Shown here piece after piece: positions 1 through 7,668 of a stretch of DNA of 64,000 nt (position 1 is its first letter; every line of letters starts with the position of its first letter). The notes under the pieces are model-generated. The model did no database searches. It was not told the DNA's origin and saw only the letters and a list, made by a program, of their open reading frames with translations. Source of the stretch: Myxococcota bacterium (lineage in GTDB: Bacteria; Myxococcota; UBA727; JAHDBA01); assembly GCA_020630615.1 (NCBI GenBank), contig JAHDBA010000012.1:24244-88243 (forward strand), read 5' to 3'. The position numbers and the translations under genes are program-made.

Positions 1-694
1 AAGAATTGTAGACCGACACACTTTTACCGTGCTCACTGAGTGTTGTTGCTGCTTCGAGCGCGTTCGCGACACAACCGCCCGTTGCAACAATCGCGAGATC
101 TGAGCCCGCCATCAGTTTCGAAAAACGACCGGGCTGAAACTCGTAATCGTCACTGTGAACACGAGGTAGACCTTGGCGTGTCATTCGAACGTAGGCCGGT
201 CGGTCACGGTTTTCACAAAGATAGCGAATCATTTGTTCCGTTTCGATATCGTCAGCGGGTTGAAAGACATCGACAAGAGGCAAGGTTCGCATCAGTGCCA
301 AGTCTTCAAGACCTTGTTGCGAATACCCATCGGGGCCAATTCCTACACCGGCATGCGTACCAATCATACGCACGGGGGCTTCTGAGTATGCAACACTCAT
401 TTTAATCTGATCAAAACGCCCAGTGAGAAAACATGCGAAAGAGCAACAAAAGGGCGTGTAGCCGCTTAAGGCAAGACCTGCAGCAGTGCCGATCATATTC
501 GCTTCTTGGATTCCCATTTCGACAAAGCGTTCCGGGTGTGCTTCAGCGAAATGTTTTGACATTGTGCTTTTCGAGAGGTCCGCATCCAGAACGACAACTT
601 TGTCATTCGGGCCACCGAAACGTACGAGAGCATCGCCAAAAGTTTTGCGAGAGGCGACTGTTGTTGGTTCACTTGGAATCATTAATAGCGTCAT
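1..694 (-). CDS. Transketolase, C-terminal subunit (partial, runs off left edge)
   Basis: Second half of a split transketolase (pyrimidine-binding and C-terminal domains), which works with the N-terminal subunit in the pentose phosphate pathway. The frame is open from the ATG at 694 to the window edge, so the C-terminus is missing. The start is supported by AGGTAAAAAGT directly upstream. The N-terminus reads MTLLMIPSEPTTVASRKTFG, and further on the GIQEAN motif with the conserved catalytic Glu of the pyrimidine domain is visible, followed by a G-T-H-A-G-V-G-I-G-P-D-G segment typical of the family. It lies 12 bases downstream of the N-terminal subunit stop, so the two are surely one operon. 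A split DXS-like enzyme or other TPP enzyme is less likely because the pairing and motifs match two-gene transketolases. Confidence 0.93.
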   Translation of the reverse strand, partial: MTLLMIPSEPTTVASRKTFGDALVRFGGPNDKVVVLDADLSKSTMSKHFAEAHPERFVEMGIQEANMIGTAAGLALSGYTPFCCSFACFLTGRFDQIKMSVAYSEAPVRMIGTHAGVGIGPDGYSQQGLEDLALMRTLPLVDVFQPADDIETEQMIRYLCENRDRPAYVRMTRQGLPRVHSDDYEFQPGRFSKLMAGSDLAIVATGGCVANALEAATTLSEHGKSVSVYNS

Positions 695-706
695 ACTTTT
701 TACCTC

Positions 707-1552
707 TTATGCCGAAACTTCTTCAACTGCTTGTATCATTTCTTCGTGTGTCGGTGCGCGACCATGCCAGCCCACTAAGTTGGACTCCATGAAACTTACG
801 CCTTTACCTTTAATGGTGTCGGCAATGATGACCGTTGGTGCGCTTGTGTTTTCACGCGCACCTTTCAACGCGTCGCGAATCGCAGGGATATCATGACCAT
901 CGATACGTATCGTGTGCCAACCAAAACTTTGCCACTTGGCTTCGAGATCACCCAAGGCCATCACGTCTTCAACCAGACCATCGATTTGTGCTTTGTTCCA
1001 ATCAATGATTGCGGTGAGGTTATCAAGTTTCAAGTGTGGCGCTGACATTGCTGCTTCCCAAACTTGGCCTTCCTGAATTTCACCGTCACCGAGCATGCAG
1101 TACACGCGAAACTCTCGACGCCCAGACTTGGCATTCAGCTTTGCTGCGATTGCCATTCCGTGTGCAACACTCAAACCCTGCCCAAGCGAACCGGTGGATG
1201 CCTCAATGCCGTCTAAAATTGCATTGGCAGGGTGGCCTTGAAGTTTTGATCCCATTTTTCGCAGGCTCAAGAGGTCCCCACGAGGGAAAAACCCTTTGTT
1301 GGCCATCACGGCATAGAGTGCGGGTACGCCATGACCTTTTGACAAAACGAAGCGGTCACGATCGTCCCATTTGGGTTCGTTCGCACGGTACTCCATTTCG
1401 CCCGAGTAGAGGGCCATGATGATATCGACGGCCGAGAGCGAGCCGCCCGGGTGACCGCTCCCCGCTTCGGTAATCATTTTTAAGATGTCTGCACGAAGTT
1501 CTTTGAGTTCGTTTTGCATCTCACTTTCATTCATTGGTGTTGCCATCATCAT
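707..1552 (-). CDS. Transketolase, N-terminal (TPP-binding) subunit
   Basis: TPP-binding half of a split transketolase, 281 residues as drawn, the usual length for this subunit. Visible motifs are GSGHPGGSLS (residues 31-40), SKGHGVPALY (71-80), and the thiamine diphosphate/Mg motif GDGEIQEG (155-162) ending at Asn186. It transfers two-carbon ketol units between sugar phosphates together with the downstream subunit. Three ATG codons stand in a row at the start; AAGGTAA touches the first, so the second or third may be the real initiation site. Cytoplasmic. Confidence 0.95.
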   Translation of the reverse strand: MMMATPMNESEMQNELKELRADILKMITEAGSGHPGGSLSAVDIIMALYSGEMEYRANEPKWDDRDRFVLSKGHGVPALYAVMANKGFFPRGDLLSLRKMGSKLQGHPANAILDGIEASTGSLGQGLSVAHGMAIAAKLNAKSGRREFRVYCMLGDGEIQEGQVWEAAMSAPHLKLDNLTAIIDWNKAQIDGLVEDVMALGDLEAKWQSFGWHTIRIDGHDIPAIRDALKGARENTSAPTVIIADTIKGKGVSFMESNLVGWHGRAPTHEEMIQAVEEVSA

Positions 1553-1601
1553 TTACCTTGTTTTGAACCTACATTTCGTCTTAGAAAATATCGAAAAACG
1601 A

Positions 1602-2363
1602 TTACTTCCAAAAGTTCGGTTTACGTTTTTCAAAAAAAGCACCCATGGCTTCTTGCGCCTCAGGGCCGTTGAGTTTTTTCATGAAAATCTCACCCTCTTC
1701 TGACATCACGCTCTTCATTGCGTCTCGAAAGCGATGTCGCATCAGGCGTTTTGTCACCCGAATCGAGTCGGGAGCCGCACTCGCAATCATGGTCGCGCGT
1801 TTTATTACACTTTCTTCAAAAGAGTCATCATCAAAGACGTCCGAAAGTAGACCTGACTCGAGGGCTTCTGTGGCTGTAATTTTTCGACCGGTCATGAGCC
1901 AGTCGCCTGCTTTTGCTGAGCCCACCATTTCGGCAAGCCAATGTGTTGCACCCGCTTCAGGGACAAGGCCCAGGTTCACAAAGGGCAGCTGGAACCAAGA
2001 GCTTGTGGTTGCGTATGCGGCATCGCAATGCCCAATAATTGTAGCACCGATACCGACTGCGGGGCCGTTCACAGCTGCGACCAAGGGCTTATCAATCGCA
2101 ATCAGTGTATGTAAGAAGCGACCGACGGGGCTGTCCAACGAAGTAGGTGGTTCTTGCATAAAGTCCATCAAATCGTTACCGCTCGTAAAGCTGCCACCCG
2201 AACCGGTTATAAGTGTCAATGCGATATCGTTTTTCTCGTCTGCATCTCGAAGCAGTGCACAAAGTTCATCATACATCGCTCGTGTCAGCGCATTTTTTTT
2301 ATCAGCACGATTGAGGGTAATCTTTTGAATACGGTCTTTTACTTCTATTCGAATATCGGACAT
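1602..2363 (-). CDS. Enoyl-CoA hydratase/isomerase family protein (crotonase fold)
   Basis: A 253-residue crotonase-superfamily enzyme, acting on acyl-CoA thioesters in the cytoplasm. The oxyanion-hole segments are SGNDL (residues 61-65) and AVNGPAVGIG (97-106). The segment LGLVPEAGAT (131-140) carries Glu136, the second catalytic acid. The first catalytic Glu of classical hydratases (after the GG of the oxyanion segment) is not obvious, so a delta3-delta2 enoyl-CoA isomerase or another crotonase activity is as likely as hydration. The exact substrate cannot be read from sequence. It lies upstream of and in line with the transketolase pair (49-base gap), which may be co-transcription by chance. 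Confidence 0.88.
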   Translation of the reverse strand: MSDIRIEVKDRIQKITLNRADKKNALTRAMYDELCALLRDADEKNDIALTLITGSGGSFTSGNDLMDFMQEPPTSLDSPVGRFLHTLIAIDKPLVAAVNGPAVGIGATIIGHCDAAYATTSSWFQLPFVNLGLVPEAGATHWLAEMVGSAKAGDWLMTGRKITATEALESGLLSDVFDDDSFEESVIKRATMIASAAPDSIRVTKRLMRHRFRDAMKSVMSEEGEIFMKKLNGPEAQEAMGAFFEKRKPNFWK

Positions 2364-2493
2364 TCAACCACCTTTTCTCTACCCTCGCTGGGCTTTGATT
2401 TCGTGTCGCAACACGGGTCAATCTGAAAGACGCTAGTCGAGCTTGAAGCGAATTACCAGGCAGAAGGCGAAAGCTTTACGGGAGTGTCAGGCC

Positions 2494-3477
2494 CTAAGAG
2501 CGTGCTCGATCGCGTTTCTGCGGTTCATCCGGTGCAATTGACATCAGCGGTTTCGCAATCGTATTAACGACAGCACTCGCGACGGCAAAACCCATCGCGC
2601 CGGTCACGTGCATGACTGAACCGTCGATAAGCTGGCGCGCATCGCAGTTATGTTCAGGGTTGTAATTGGGGCAAACACATTTAAAGCCTTGGCCTTCATC
2701 GTAATCGAGCGCCTTGGGCCACACACGCTGCTCTGCCGAATAGGCTGCGGTGATTCCCAATGGCCCAGAGGCAGGGAAGCCGTAGTCTTTGCGAAGTTTG
2801 CGCCGAACTTCACGCGCGAGAGGGCAGCCCTTGCTTTCACTCAGATCCGCAATTCGGATTTGGGTTGGGTCGGTTTTCCCGGCAGCACCCATTGAGGAAA
2901 CAATTGGAATTTCGCGCTTCACGCATGTTGAAAGCAAGTGTACTTTTGATGCGAGGTGATCAATGCAATCGATGACAAAGTCGTAGTCTTGAGTTCGTCC
3001 CGGCCATGGGCATTCAAGCAATCGCTCCGATCGGGCAGCATTGTAAAAGATACTCTCAACCACAACCTCAGTATTTGGGTTGATACGCCTGAGACGTTCA
3101 GCAAGAAGCTCTGCTTTGTCTTTGCCGACCGTGCCCTTGAGTGCTTGAATCTGGCGATTAACATTGGTGATACAAACTTCATCGAAGTCGACAAGCTTAA
3201 TATGCCCAATAGCGGAACGTGCCAAAGCCTCTGCGACGAGGCCACCAACACCGCCAACTCCAAAGATAACAACGCGCGACTCCATCAATGCTCTGACTGC
3301 CGGATCACCATAGAGTCTTGCAAGTCGATCAAAGCGTCGATGCAATTTGTAACGTGTGTCGTGATCCATCAAGTCGCGCCGTTTCATCGCGGGCGACAGT
3401 GCTCCCGTATTCTCTGAAAGAATGGGAGACTCTTTGGAGGGTGTCGCGACTTTGGTGCCGAGTTGAATCTGGGTCAT
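2494..3477 (-). CDS. tcdA: tRNA threonylcarbamoyladenosine dehydratase (ThiF/E1-like)
   Basis: E1-like adenylating enzyme that cyclises t6A37 of tRNA to ct6A using ATP. The nucleotide-binding loop GVGGVGG lies at residues 73-79, followed by the acidic KLVDFDEV strand and the NVNRQ segment, both typical of TcdA/CsdL. CVCPN and the YSAEQ region near the C-terminus also match. At 327 residues it has about 35 extra N-terminal residues compared with the E. coli protein; the ATG at 3477 has an AGG seven bases upstream, but the in-frame Met31 or Met37 are alternative starts. The nearest neighbours give no extra functional hint. Confidence 0.9.
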   Translation of the reverse strand: MTQIQLGTKVATPSKESPILSENTGALSPAMKRRDLMDHDTRYKLHRRFDRLARLYGDPAVRALMESRVVIFGVGGVGGLVAEALARSAIGHIKLVDFDEVCITNVNRQIQALKGTVGKDKAELLAERLRRINPNTEVVVESIFYNAARSERLLECPWPGRTQDYDFVIDCIDHLASKVHLLSTCVKREIPIVSSMGAAGKTDPTQIRIADLSESKGCPLAREVRRKLRKDYGFPASGPLGITAAYSAEQRVWPKALDYDEGQGFKCVCPNYNPEHNCDARQLIDGSVMHVTGAMGFAVASAVVNTIAKPLMSIAPDEPQKRDRARS

Positions 3478-3577
3478 AGGTTAGCCTAACTTGTTTGTTT
3501 CATAGAGCTAGTGGTTGATTGGATACCGAGGTACTTCTAACACGATACTATGTTTTGGTAGGAATCACGGAGTACAA

Positions 3578-3703
3578 ATGAACGATGAAATAGACAAAAA
3601 ACTACGGAAGTTGATAGGTTTAGCCCTATGGTTACAACCGTTCAACCAACGCGCTACTTGGCGCGTTTTTTATTGCCAAAGTTATGGGGGCTGCGAAAAA
3701 TGA
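3578..3703 (+). CDS. Possible 41-residue small protein over a terminator
   Basis: A short frame starting MNDEIDKKLRKLIG with a well-spaced GGAG Shine-Dalgarno sequence (3569-3572). Its 3' half overlaps a rho-independent terminator (3648-3671), so a transcript ending there would lose the stop codon. It may therefore be only the 5' part of a non-coding RNA, or a chance frame. No family is recognised. Confidence 0.2.
   Translation: MNDEIDKKLRKLIGLALWLQPFNQRATWRVFYCQSYGGCEK
3648..3671 (+). terminator. Rho-independent terminator without an obvious upstream gene
   Basis: Seven-base stem AACGCGC / GCGCGTT with loop TACTTG followed by a T run. It faces plus, yet the nearest gene to the left is on minus and no sizeable plus-strand gene lies in 3478-3648. 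This suggests a small transcript starting near 3480-3570. Confidence 0.7.
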
Positions 3704-3758
3704 TTAAGCTTGGTGTCTCAAAAGTGAAAGCGAAACATTTTTAAGGTGTTGTGGAACA

Positions 3759-4412
3759 CTACTCAGAAGCGGATTGAGTATCAGGGCTTTTAGAGTTTTG
3801 GACCGGAGTACTCGGTACTGCGACAGGTGACGTATCGCTTGAACCGAGCGCACGCAAATGCAGGCCTTCGGCTTTTTGAACTCCTAGAAATGTGGTCGCC
3901 TCTTTCAGCACGCTTTCAAGCTCTAGGGAAAAATATAAAAAAGGAGCACTTCTTAGCATCAAAACCCGATTGATGGCGGTGGTCTGTGAGCTTACGATTT
4001 GCTTAGTAGCTAAAAATGCAACTGCACTTGCAAGTAAGATTGTAAGCCATTCAGGAACGTGAAAGACATGTCGCAAGGTTGCAAGTATAAAGTAGGTAAC
4101 GAATACACCACCAAATACCCAAACGAAGTCTTTGGCTGCGTTCAATGAGAGAAGTCTGAGACTCTTAATTTCTTTACGCATTTCAACATCGATAGGGGGC
4201 ACTTTATGGGGCAATGGGTGCTCTTCTCGGCGCCACTCTTTTGGGACTCTTTTACCGTGAAAAACTTGTGCGTCATGAAAAGCTTGTGCAAATCGCTTAG
4301 CAATATTTTTGGGTAACTTGTGCATATTGACTGCGACGTTTTCGAGCTGAAGTATTTGCTCTTTAGTGAGCGCTGTCGCTTCTTTTCCGCGTGTGCGTTT
4401 TGCAAAAAACAT
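3759..4412 (-). CDS. Two-helix membrane protein, paralog 3 of a tandem triplet
   Basis: Unrecognised 217-residue protein. The N-terminal 90 residues are charged and contain T-K-E-Q-I-L-Q-L-E-N and KLPK motifs shared with the next gene. A hydrophobic hairpin follows (about 96-114 and 120-137). A short second conserved block has R-S-A-P-F-L and LELE near 154-167 followed by EATT. The Ser/Pro-rich tail contains SPVAVPSTP (195-203). Last of three adjacent genes with the same architecture; two bases separate its start codon from the stop of the middle gene, so they are translated as one operon. The predicted position is the inner membrane with both ends in the cytoplasm. No function can be assigned. 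Confidence 0.85.
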   Translation of the reverse strand: MFFAKRTRGKEATALTKEQILQLENVAVNMHKLPKNIAKRFAQAFHDAQVFHGKRVPKEWRREEHPLPHKVPPIDVEMRKEIKSLRLLSLNAAKDFVWVFGGVFVTYFILATLRHVFHVPEWLTILLASAVAFLATKQIVSSQTTAINRVLMLRSAPFLYFSLELESVLKEATTFLGVQKAEGLHLRALGSSDTSPVAVPSTPVQNSKSPDTQSASE

Positions 4413-4414
4413 TT

Positions 4415-5065
4415 TTAGGTATTGAATCTTTCGCTGGCATTGCTCGAGTGGGCCGGCGTTTTTAATGGGGTTGAGGGTACTGCGACAGGGGAGTGGTTGT
4501 TGCTACCCGAATTTTTCGCGACCGATATAGGCACTCTCGGGCTTTTAATTGCAGTTGTAGCTTCTGTAATCAGTGATTCAAGTTCAGGCGACATACGAAG
4601 GAAGGGGTAACGTCGCAACTGCATAGCCAACTTAATTGCATTCGAATTACTTCGGGTGATAATCACCATCATAAGATATGTTTGCAGTGCAATTTGGAGT
4701 GGCAATGTCATCAATGACGAAATATTCGTAAAAAGGACGAAAGCAAGTAACATCGCGTTAAATAGAAGTATTAAGACGATCAAGTGCCAGTGCAGTGCTA
4801 AGAGTTTGAGTTTGGTTGCTTTCAGTGATTGGACCTCTCGAACCATTTCATCGTCAACTTCTGGCAGTATCTCTGGTGTCGGGTGTGCTTGACGCGAGAA
4901 CTTTTTATTTATCCATCTGCCATGAAATAGGCATGACGATACAAAGGTCTTCACGAACTTTTTGCGTAGTTTCTTTGGGAGCTTATCAAGGTTGAATGCA
5001 ATATTTTCAAGCTCGAGAATTTGCTCGGCTGTAAGAGGAATCGCTTTGGGTTTTTTGAAAAACAT
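4415..5065 (-). CDS. Two-helix membrane protein, paralog 2 of a tandem triplet
   Basis: Unrecognised 216-residue protein, clearly paralogous to its downstream neighbour. Shared features are MFF-K at the N-terminus, L-T-A-E-Q-I-L-E-L-E-N (residues 11-21), DKLPKKLRKKF, FHGRW (48-52), the HP-P-E--P-VD-EM segment (61-74), a hydrophobic hairpin (about 93-112 and 119-137), PFLRMSPELES (154-164), and the identical tail SPVAVPSTP (192-200). The spacing between the conserved N-terminal block and the membrane hairpin is the same as in the neighbour. Function unknown; probably an inner-membrane protein with a large cytoplasmic N-terminal domain. Confidence 0.85.
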   Translation of the reverse strand: MFFKKPKAIPLTAEQILELENIAFNLDKLPKKLRKKFVKTFVSSCLFHGRWINKKFSRQAHPTPEILPEVDDEMVREVQSLKATKLKLLALHWHLIVLILLFNAMLLAFVLFTNISSLMTLPLQIALQTYLMMVIITRSNSNAIKLAMQLRRYPFLRMSPELESLITEATTAIKSPRVPISVAKNSGSNNHSPVAVPSTPLKTPAHSSNASERFNT

Positions 5066-5071
5066 GAATAT

Positions 5072-5662
5072 CTACTTTTTTTCTAACTCGTGGCTAACAA
5101 CATGCGGCACTGCGACCGGGTCACTTGAGAGTGTTCCTGCGCCCCGTGATTGACCGTCACCGACTCGACCACCATTGCGCTTCCATAATTCTATAGCTCC
5201 AAGTGCAGGGAGGAGTGACGGGTGCATTTTCAAATAAGGCGTCTTGCGAAGTCTTGAAATGATTGTGATTGCACCATGCTCTTTTAAATGTCTCCCGAAA
5301 AATAATGATAAGGCAGTAACCAAAGATGTCATTGTTATGAGAAGATAATCAGGAAGCACCGTTATCATAAGGGCGTATAACACAGGCAGAAGCAATAGAA
5401 TCGAAAACGAGTAGTCCAGATTTATTTTTGTGTGTCCATATCGCCGAACATAACTTCGACCAAAAGTAGTGGGGTGTCTAAACCGAGTAGGCTTTTGCGA
5501 ATCGGGAAATATCGTCCAAGTTTTACGGAGTCGAATAGCCTTAATGAATCTGTTCCGCAGCTCTTTCGGTAGATCTTGAAGATGCGAGCCGGCATCTTCT
5601 AAGCGTAGTATGAGTTCATCATCGATGCCGGTCTTTTTCGCAAAAAGTGAACGCCATGCCAT
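5072..5662 (-). CDS. Two-helix membrane protein, paralog 1 of a tandem triplet (divergent)
   Basis: 196 residues, the most diverged and first gene of the triplet. It keeps D-E-L-I-L-R-L-E-D (15-23), LPKELRNRF (31-39), the central hydrophobic hairpin (about 86-103 and 106-122), R-K-T-P-Y-L-K-M (139-146) and a DPVAVP tail motif (181-186). It lacks most of the FHG and HP-P block of the others. GAGAGG lies eight bases before the ATG. Six bases separate it from the middle gene. No family is recognised and no enzyme motif is visible. Confidence 0.83.
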   Translation of the reverse strand: MAWRSLFAKKTGIDDELILRLEDAGSHLQDLPKELRNRFIKAIRLRKTWTIFPDSQKPTRFRHPTTFGRSYVRRYGHTKINLDYSFSILLLLPVLYALMITVLPDYLLITMTSLVTALSLFFGRHLKEHGAITIISRLRKTPYLKMHPSLLPALGAIELWKRNGGRVGDGQSRGAGTLSSDPVAVPHVVSHELEKK

Positions 5663-5748
5663 AAACGAAGCCTCTCTTTACGTACTCTAACAATATCTTC
5701 TGCCTGAAAGCGACCGTGTCTCATTATGTAAAGGGTTTAAGTAAGAAT

Positions 5749-5757
5749 GGGGGGGGG
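5749..5757. repeat. Nine-G homopolymer between divergent genes
   Basis: A run of nine G followed by CCC in the 135-base gap between the divergent membrane-protein triplet and prfB. Such tracts can slip during replication; here one would change promoter or leader spacing rather than a reading frame. Confidence 0.8.
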
Positions 5758-5797
5758 CCCAACTGGTCACGAGAGGTAAATTTGGCTAGCGTTCGGC

Positions 5798-6913
5798 ATG
5801 TCTAAAGATTTGATGCAGCAAAGTGGTGAACTGAAACGTAAGCTTGAAGACTTAAGTGAACGCCTAGCCGCACTTGCTGGCCCACTGGCGGTCGAAGAGA
5901 AGATGCGACGAGTGGAAGATTTGGATGCCATGGCTCAGTCCGAAGGCTTTTGGGAGGACGCCGAGCGAGCGAGTGCTGTCCAGCAAGAACGTAGTAAGCT
6001 CATAAAAGTGCTTGAGCAATTTCAAAATGCGCGAGCAATCGCTGATGATAGTATTGAGCTTCTCGCAATGGTTGAAGACGATGCAGAGAGCCTTCAGGCC
6101 ATAGCGCTCGAAGTTGAGACCCTAGACAACCTGGTACGCGCGATGGAAATGCGCCGGATGTTTAGCGGTGAGCAAGACGATTGCGATGCCATTATTGAGC
6201 TTTCTGCAGGCGCAGGCGGGGTTGAGGCGTGCGACTGGACAGAGATGCTTGTTCGAATGTATGTGCGTTTTGCAGAGCGAAACGGTTTTAGTGTTGAGCT
6301 TGTCGATAAAAGGGCGGGTGAAGAGGCGGGTACGAAGAGTGCAACATTGATTGTACGCGGCGATCTCGCATATGGTTCATTACGTTCAGAGCAAGGCGTG
6401 CATCGACTTGTTCGCATCTCTCCATTTGATTCAAATGCGCGAAGGCATACCTCGTTCTCAGCTGTTGCTGTGACTCCAGAGATTGATGACTCGATTGAGA
6501 TTGAGGTGAAGAAAGAAGACTTAAGAGTGGAAACAATGCGGGCCGGTGGCGCAGGTGGTCAGCATGTGAATAAAACGGACTCCGCGGTTCGATTCACACA
6601 TTTACCAACAGGAATCTCAGTACACTGTGCACAAGAACGAAGTCAGCAAAAGAACCGAAATTTGGCAATGAAGCTTCTGAAGTCAAAACTTTACGAACTG
6701 GAACTCCGCAAACAAATGGCCGAAAAAGACAAGCTTGAAGCCGCAAAAATGGAGAACTCTTTTGGTTCTCAAATTCGCAATTATGTCATGGCACCTTATC
6801 GCCTCGTGAAAGACCTTCGAACCTCGCATGAAACTTCACAGGTTGACAACGTTCTCGATGGTGAACTGCAACCTTTTATTGAGGCCTATTTGTTGAACCA
6901 AGCCGCGTCGTAA
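5798..6913 (+). CDS. prfB: Peptide chain release factor 2
   Basis: Class I release factor that recognises UGA and UAA stop codons and triggers peptidyl-tRNA hydrolysis. The anticodon-like SPF tripeptide is at 208-210 (RISPFDSNARRHTSF), which separates RF2 from RF1, and the catalytic GGQ is at 253-255 within RAGGAGGQHVNKTDS. At 371 residues it is full length. The reading frame is continuous through the region (about residues 25-32) where many bacteria carry the autoregulatory +1 frameshift with an in-frame UGA, so this copy appears to lack that control. The ATG chosen has only a distant GAGAGG upstream (about 19 bases), so Met6 is a possible alternative. Confidence 0.97.
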   Translation: MSKDLMQQSGELKRKLEDLSERLAALAGPLAVEEKMRRVEDLDAMAQSEGFWEDAERASAVQQERSKLIKVLEQFQNARAIADDSIELLAMVEDDAESLQAIALEVETLDNLVRAMEMRRMFSGEQDDCDAIIELSAGAGGVEACDWTEMLVRMYVRFAERNGFSVELVDKRAGEEAGTKSATLIVRGDLAYGSLRSEQGVHRLVRISPFDSNARRHTSFSAVAVTPEIDDSIEIEVKKEDLRVETMRAGGAGGQHVNKTDSAVRFTHLPTGISVHCAQERSQQKNRNLAMKLLKSKLYELELRKQMAEKDKLEAAKMENSFGSQIRNYVMAPYRLVKDLRTSHETSQVDNVLDGELQPFIEAYLLNQAAS

Positions 6914-7055
6914 GGGCATTGCACTCCACTTTTACCTGAGCGGGGAAATGCATCTTTGGATGTGGCACTGAGCGTAACTCCCATCATGGCGCTTTTTCCT
7001 CTTGGTGGAGGGTCAATTTTTTGCGTCACCGCACACGACGTGTTGAACTTGGGTC

Positions 7056-7658
7056 ATGGCAAAAGAAGAACGACAAAAGCGCGCAACGCGAGTCAATGCA
7101 CACGATTGGGTTGGTTACGTATCGGATCATCGTGTGTGTGTGACCGCATATGGAAACGTGAGCATGACCGGCGCCTTCGTTGAAACCACCACACCGGATT
7201 CTATCGGAACACGTGCGGAGCTTGAGCTCTTTTTAGGGGCAGAGAGCATGAGTATTCCTGTAGAGGTGGCGCGTATTAATTTGTTCTCGTGCGAACGCCA
7301 GCGCGGCCTAGGCATGGGCTTGCGTTTTGAGTCGCTCTCAGCAGAAGCTGAAAACTTTCTGAAGATTTATATTGAATACGCGAAGGAGCAGCGCGACGAG
7401 TCGATGACATTGAAGCCCTCGGTCGCGCAAGTTCTTGAAGAGAGCATGAACACTTCAACAATTCTGACCTTGTTGCCTCGTCTGAGTTATGATGAAGAGG
7501 GCGAAGAGTCGACGCGAGATGATGCTACACTTGAATCGAGACCGATTCCGAAACGTGAGCACGACGATTCAAGAAATCTCGAGTTTATGACAATCCCACC
7601 GAGTGTACGGGATTCTTCTCGTGGATTGGGGGTGGCCAGTCTATCGACCGGGTCTTAG
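7056..7658 (+). CDS. PilZ-domain protein (putative c-di-GMP receptor)
   Basis: 200 residues with an N-terminal PilZ domain (about 5-110). The arginine-rich start RQKRATR (6-12) and the NVSMTGAF segment (34-41) correspond to the RxxxR and [D/N]xSxxG motifs that bind cyclic di-GMP, so ligand binding is plausible. The C-terminal 90 residues are polar, acidic and probably disordered, with no second domain seen. Single-domain PilZ proteins usually act through protein contacts in motility, exopolysaccharide or envelope control. A GYF/TonB envelope gene like AgmX lies about 1 kb away, but a link is only speculation. Confidence 0.8.
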   Translation: MAKEERQKRATRVNAHDWVGYVSDHRVCVTAYGNVSMTGAFVETTTPDSIGTRAELELFLGAESMSIPVEVARINLFSCERQRGLGMGLRFESLSAEAENFLKIYIEYAKEQRDESMTLKPSVAQVLEESMNTSTILTLLPRLSYDEEGEESTRDDATLESRPIPKREHDDSRNLEFMTIPPSVRDSSRGLGVASLSTGS

Positions 7659-7668
7659 ATTTTTGCGA

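Noticed and set aside
40..405. Plus-strand frames at the left edge
   Set aside because: They run antisense to the transketolase C-terminal subunit, whose protein is clearly conserved on minus and open to the window edge.
5850..5910. Programmed +1 frameshift in prfB
   Set aside because: The frame is continuous and no in-frame UGA with a slippery site is found near codon 25.
6956..7183. Short plus-strand frame before the PilZ gene
   Set aside because: It overlaps the PilZ gene in another frame and has no recognisable content; the PilZ frame carries the conserved motifs.
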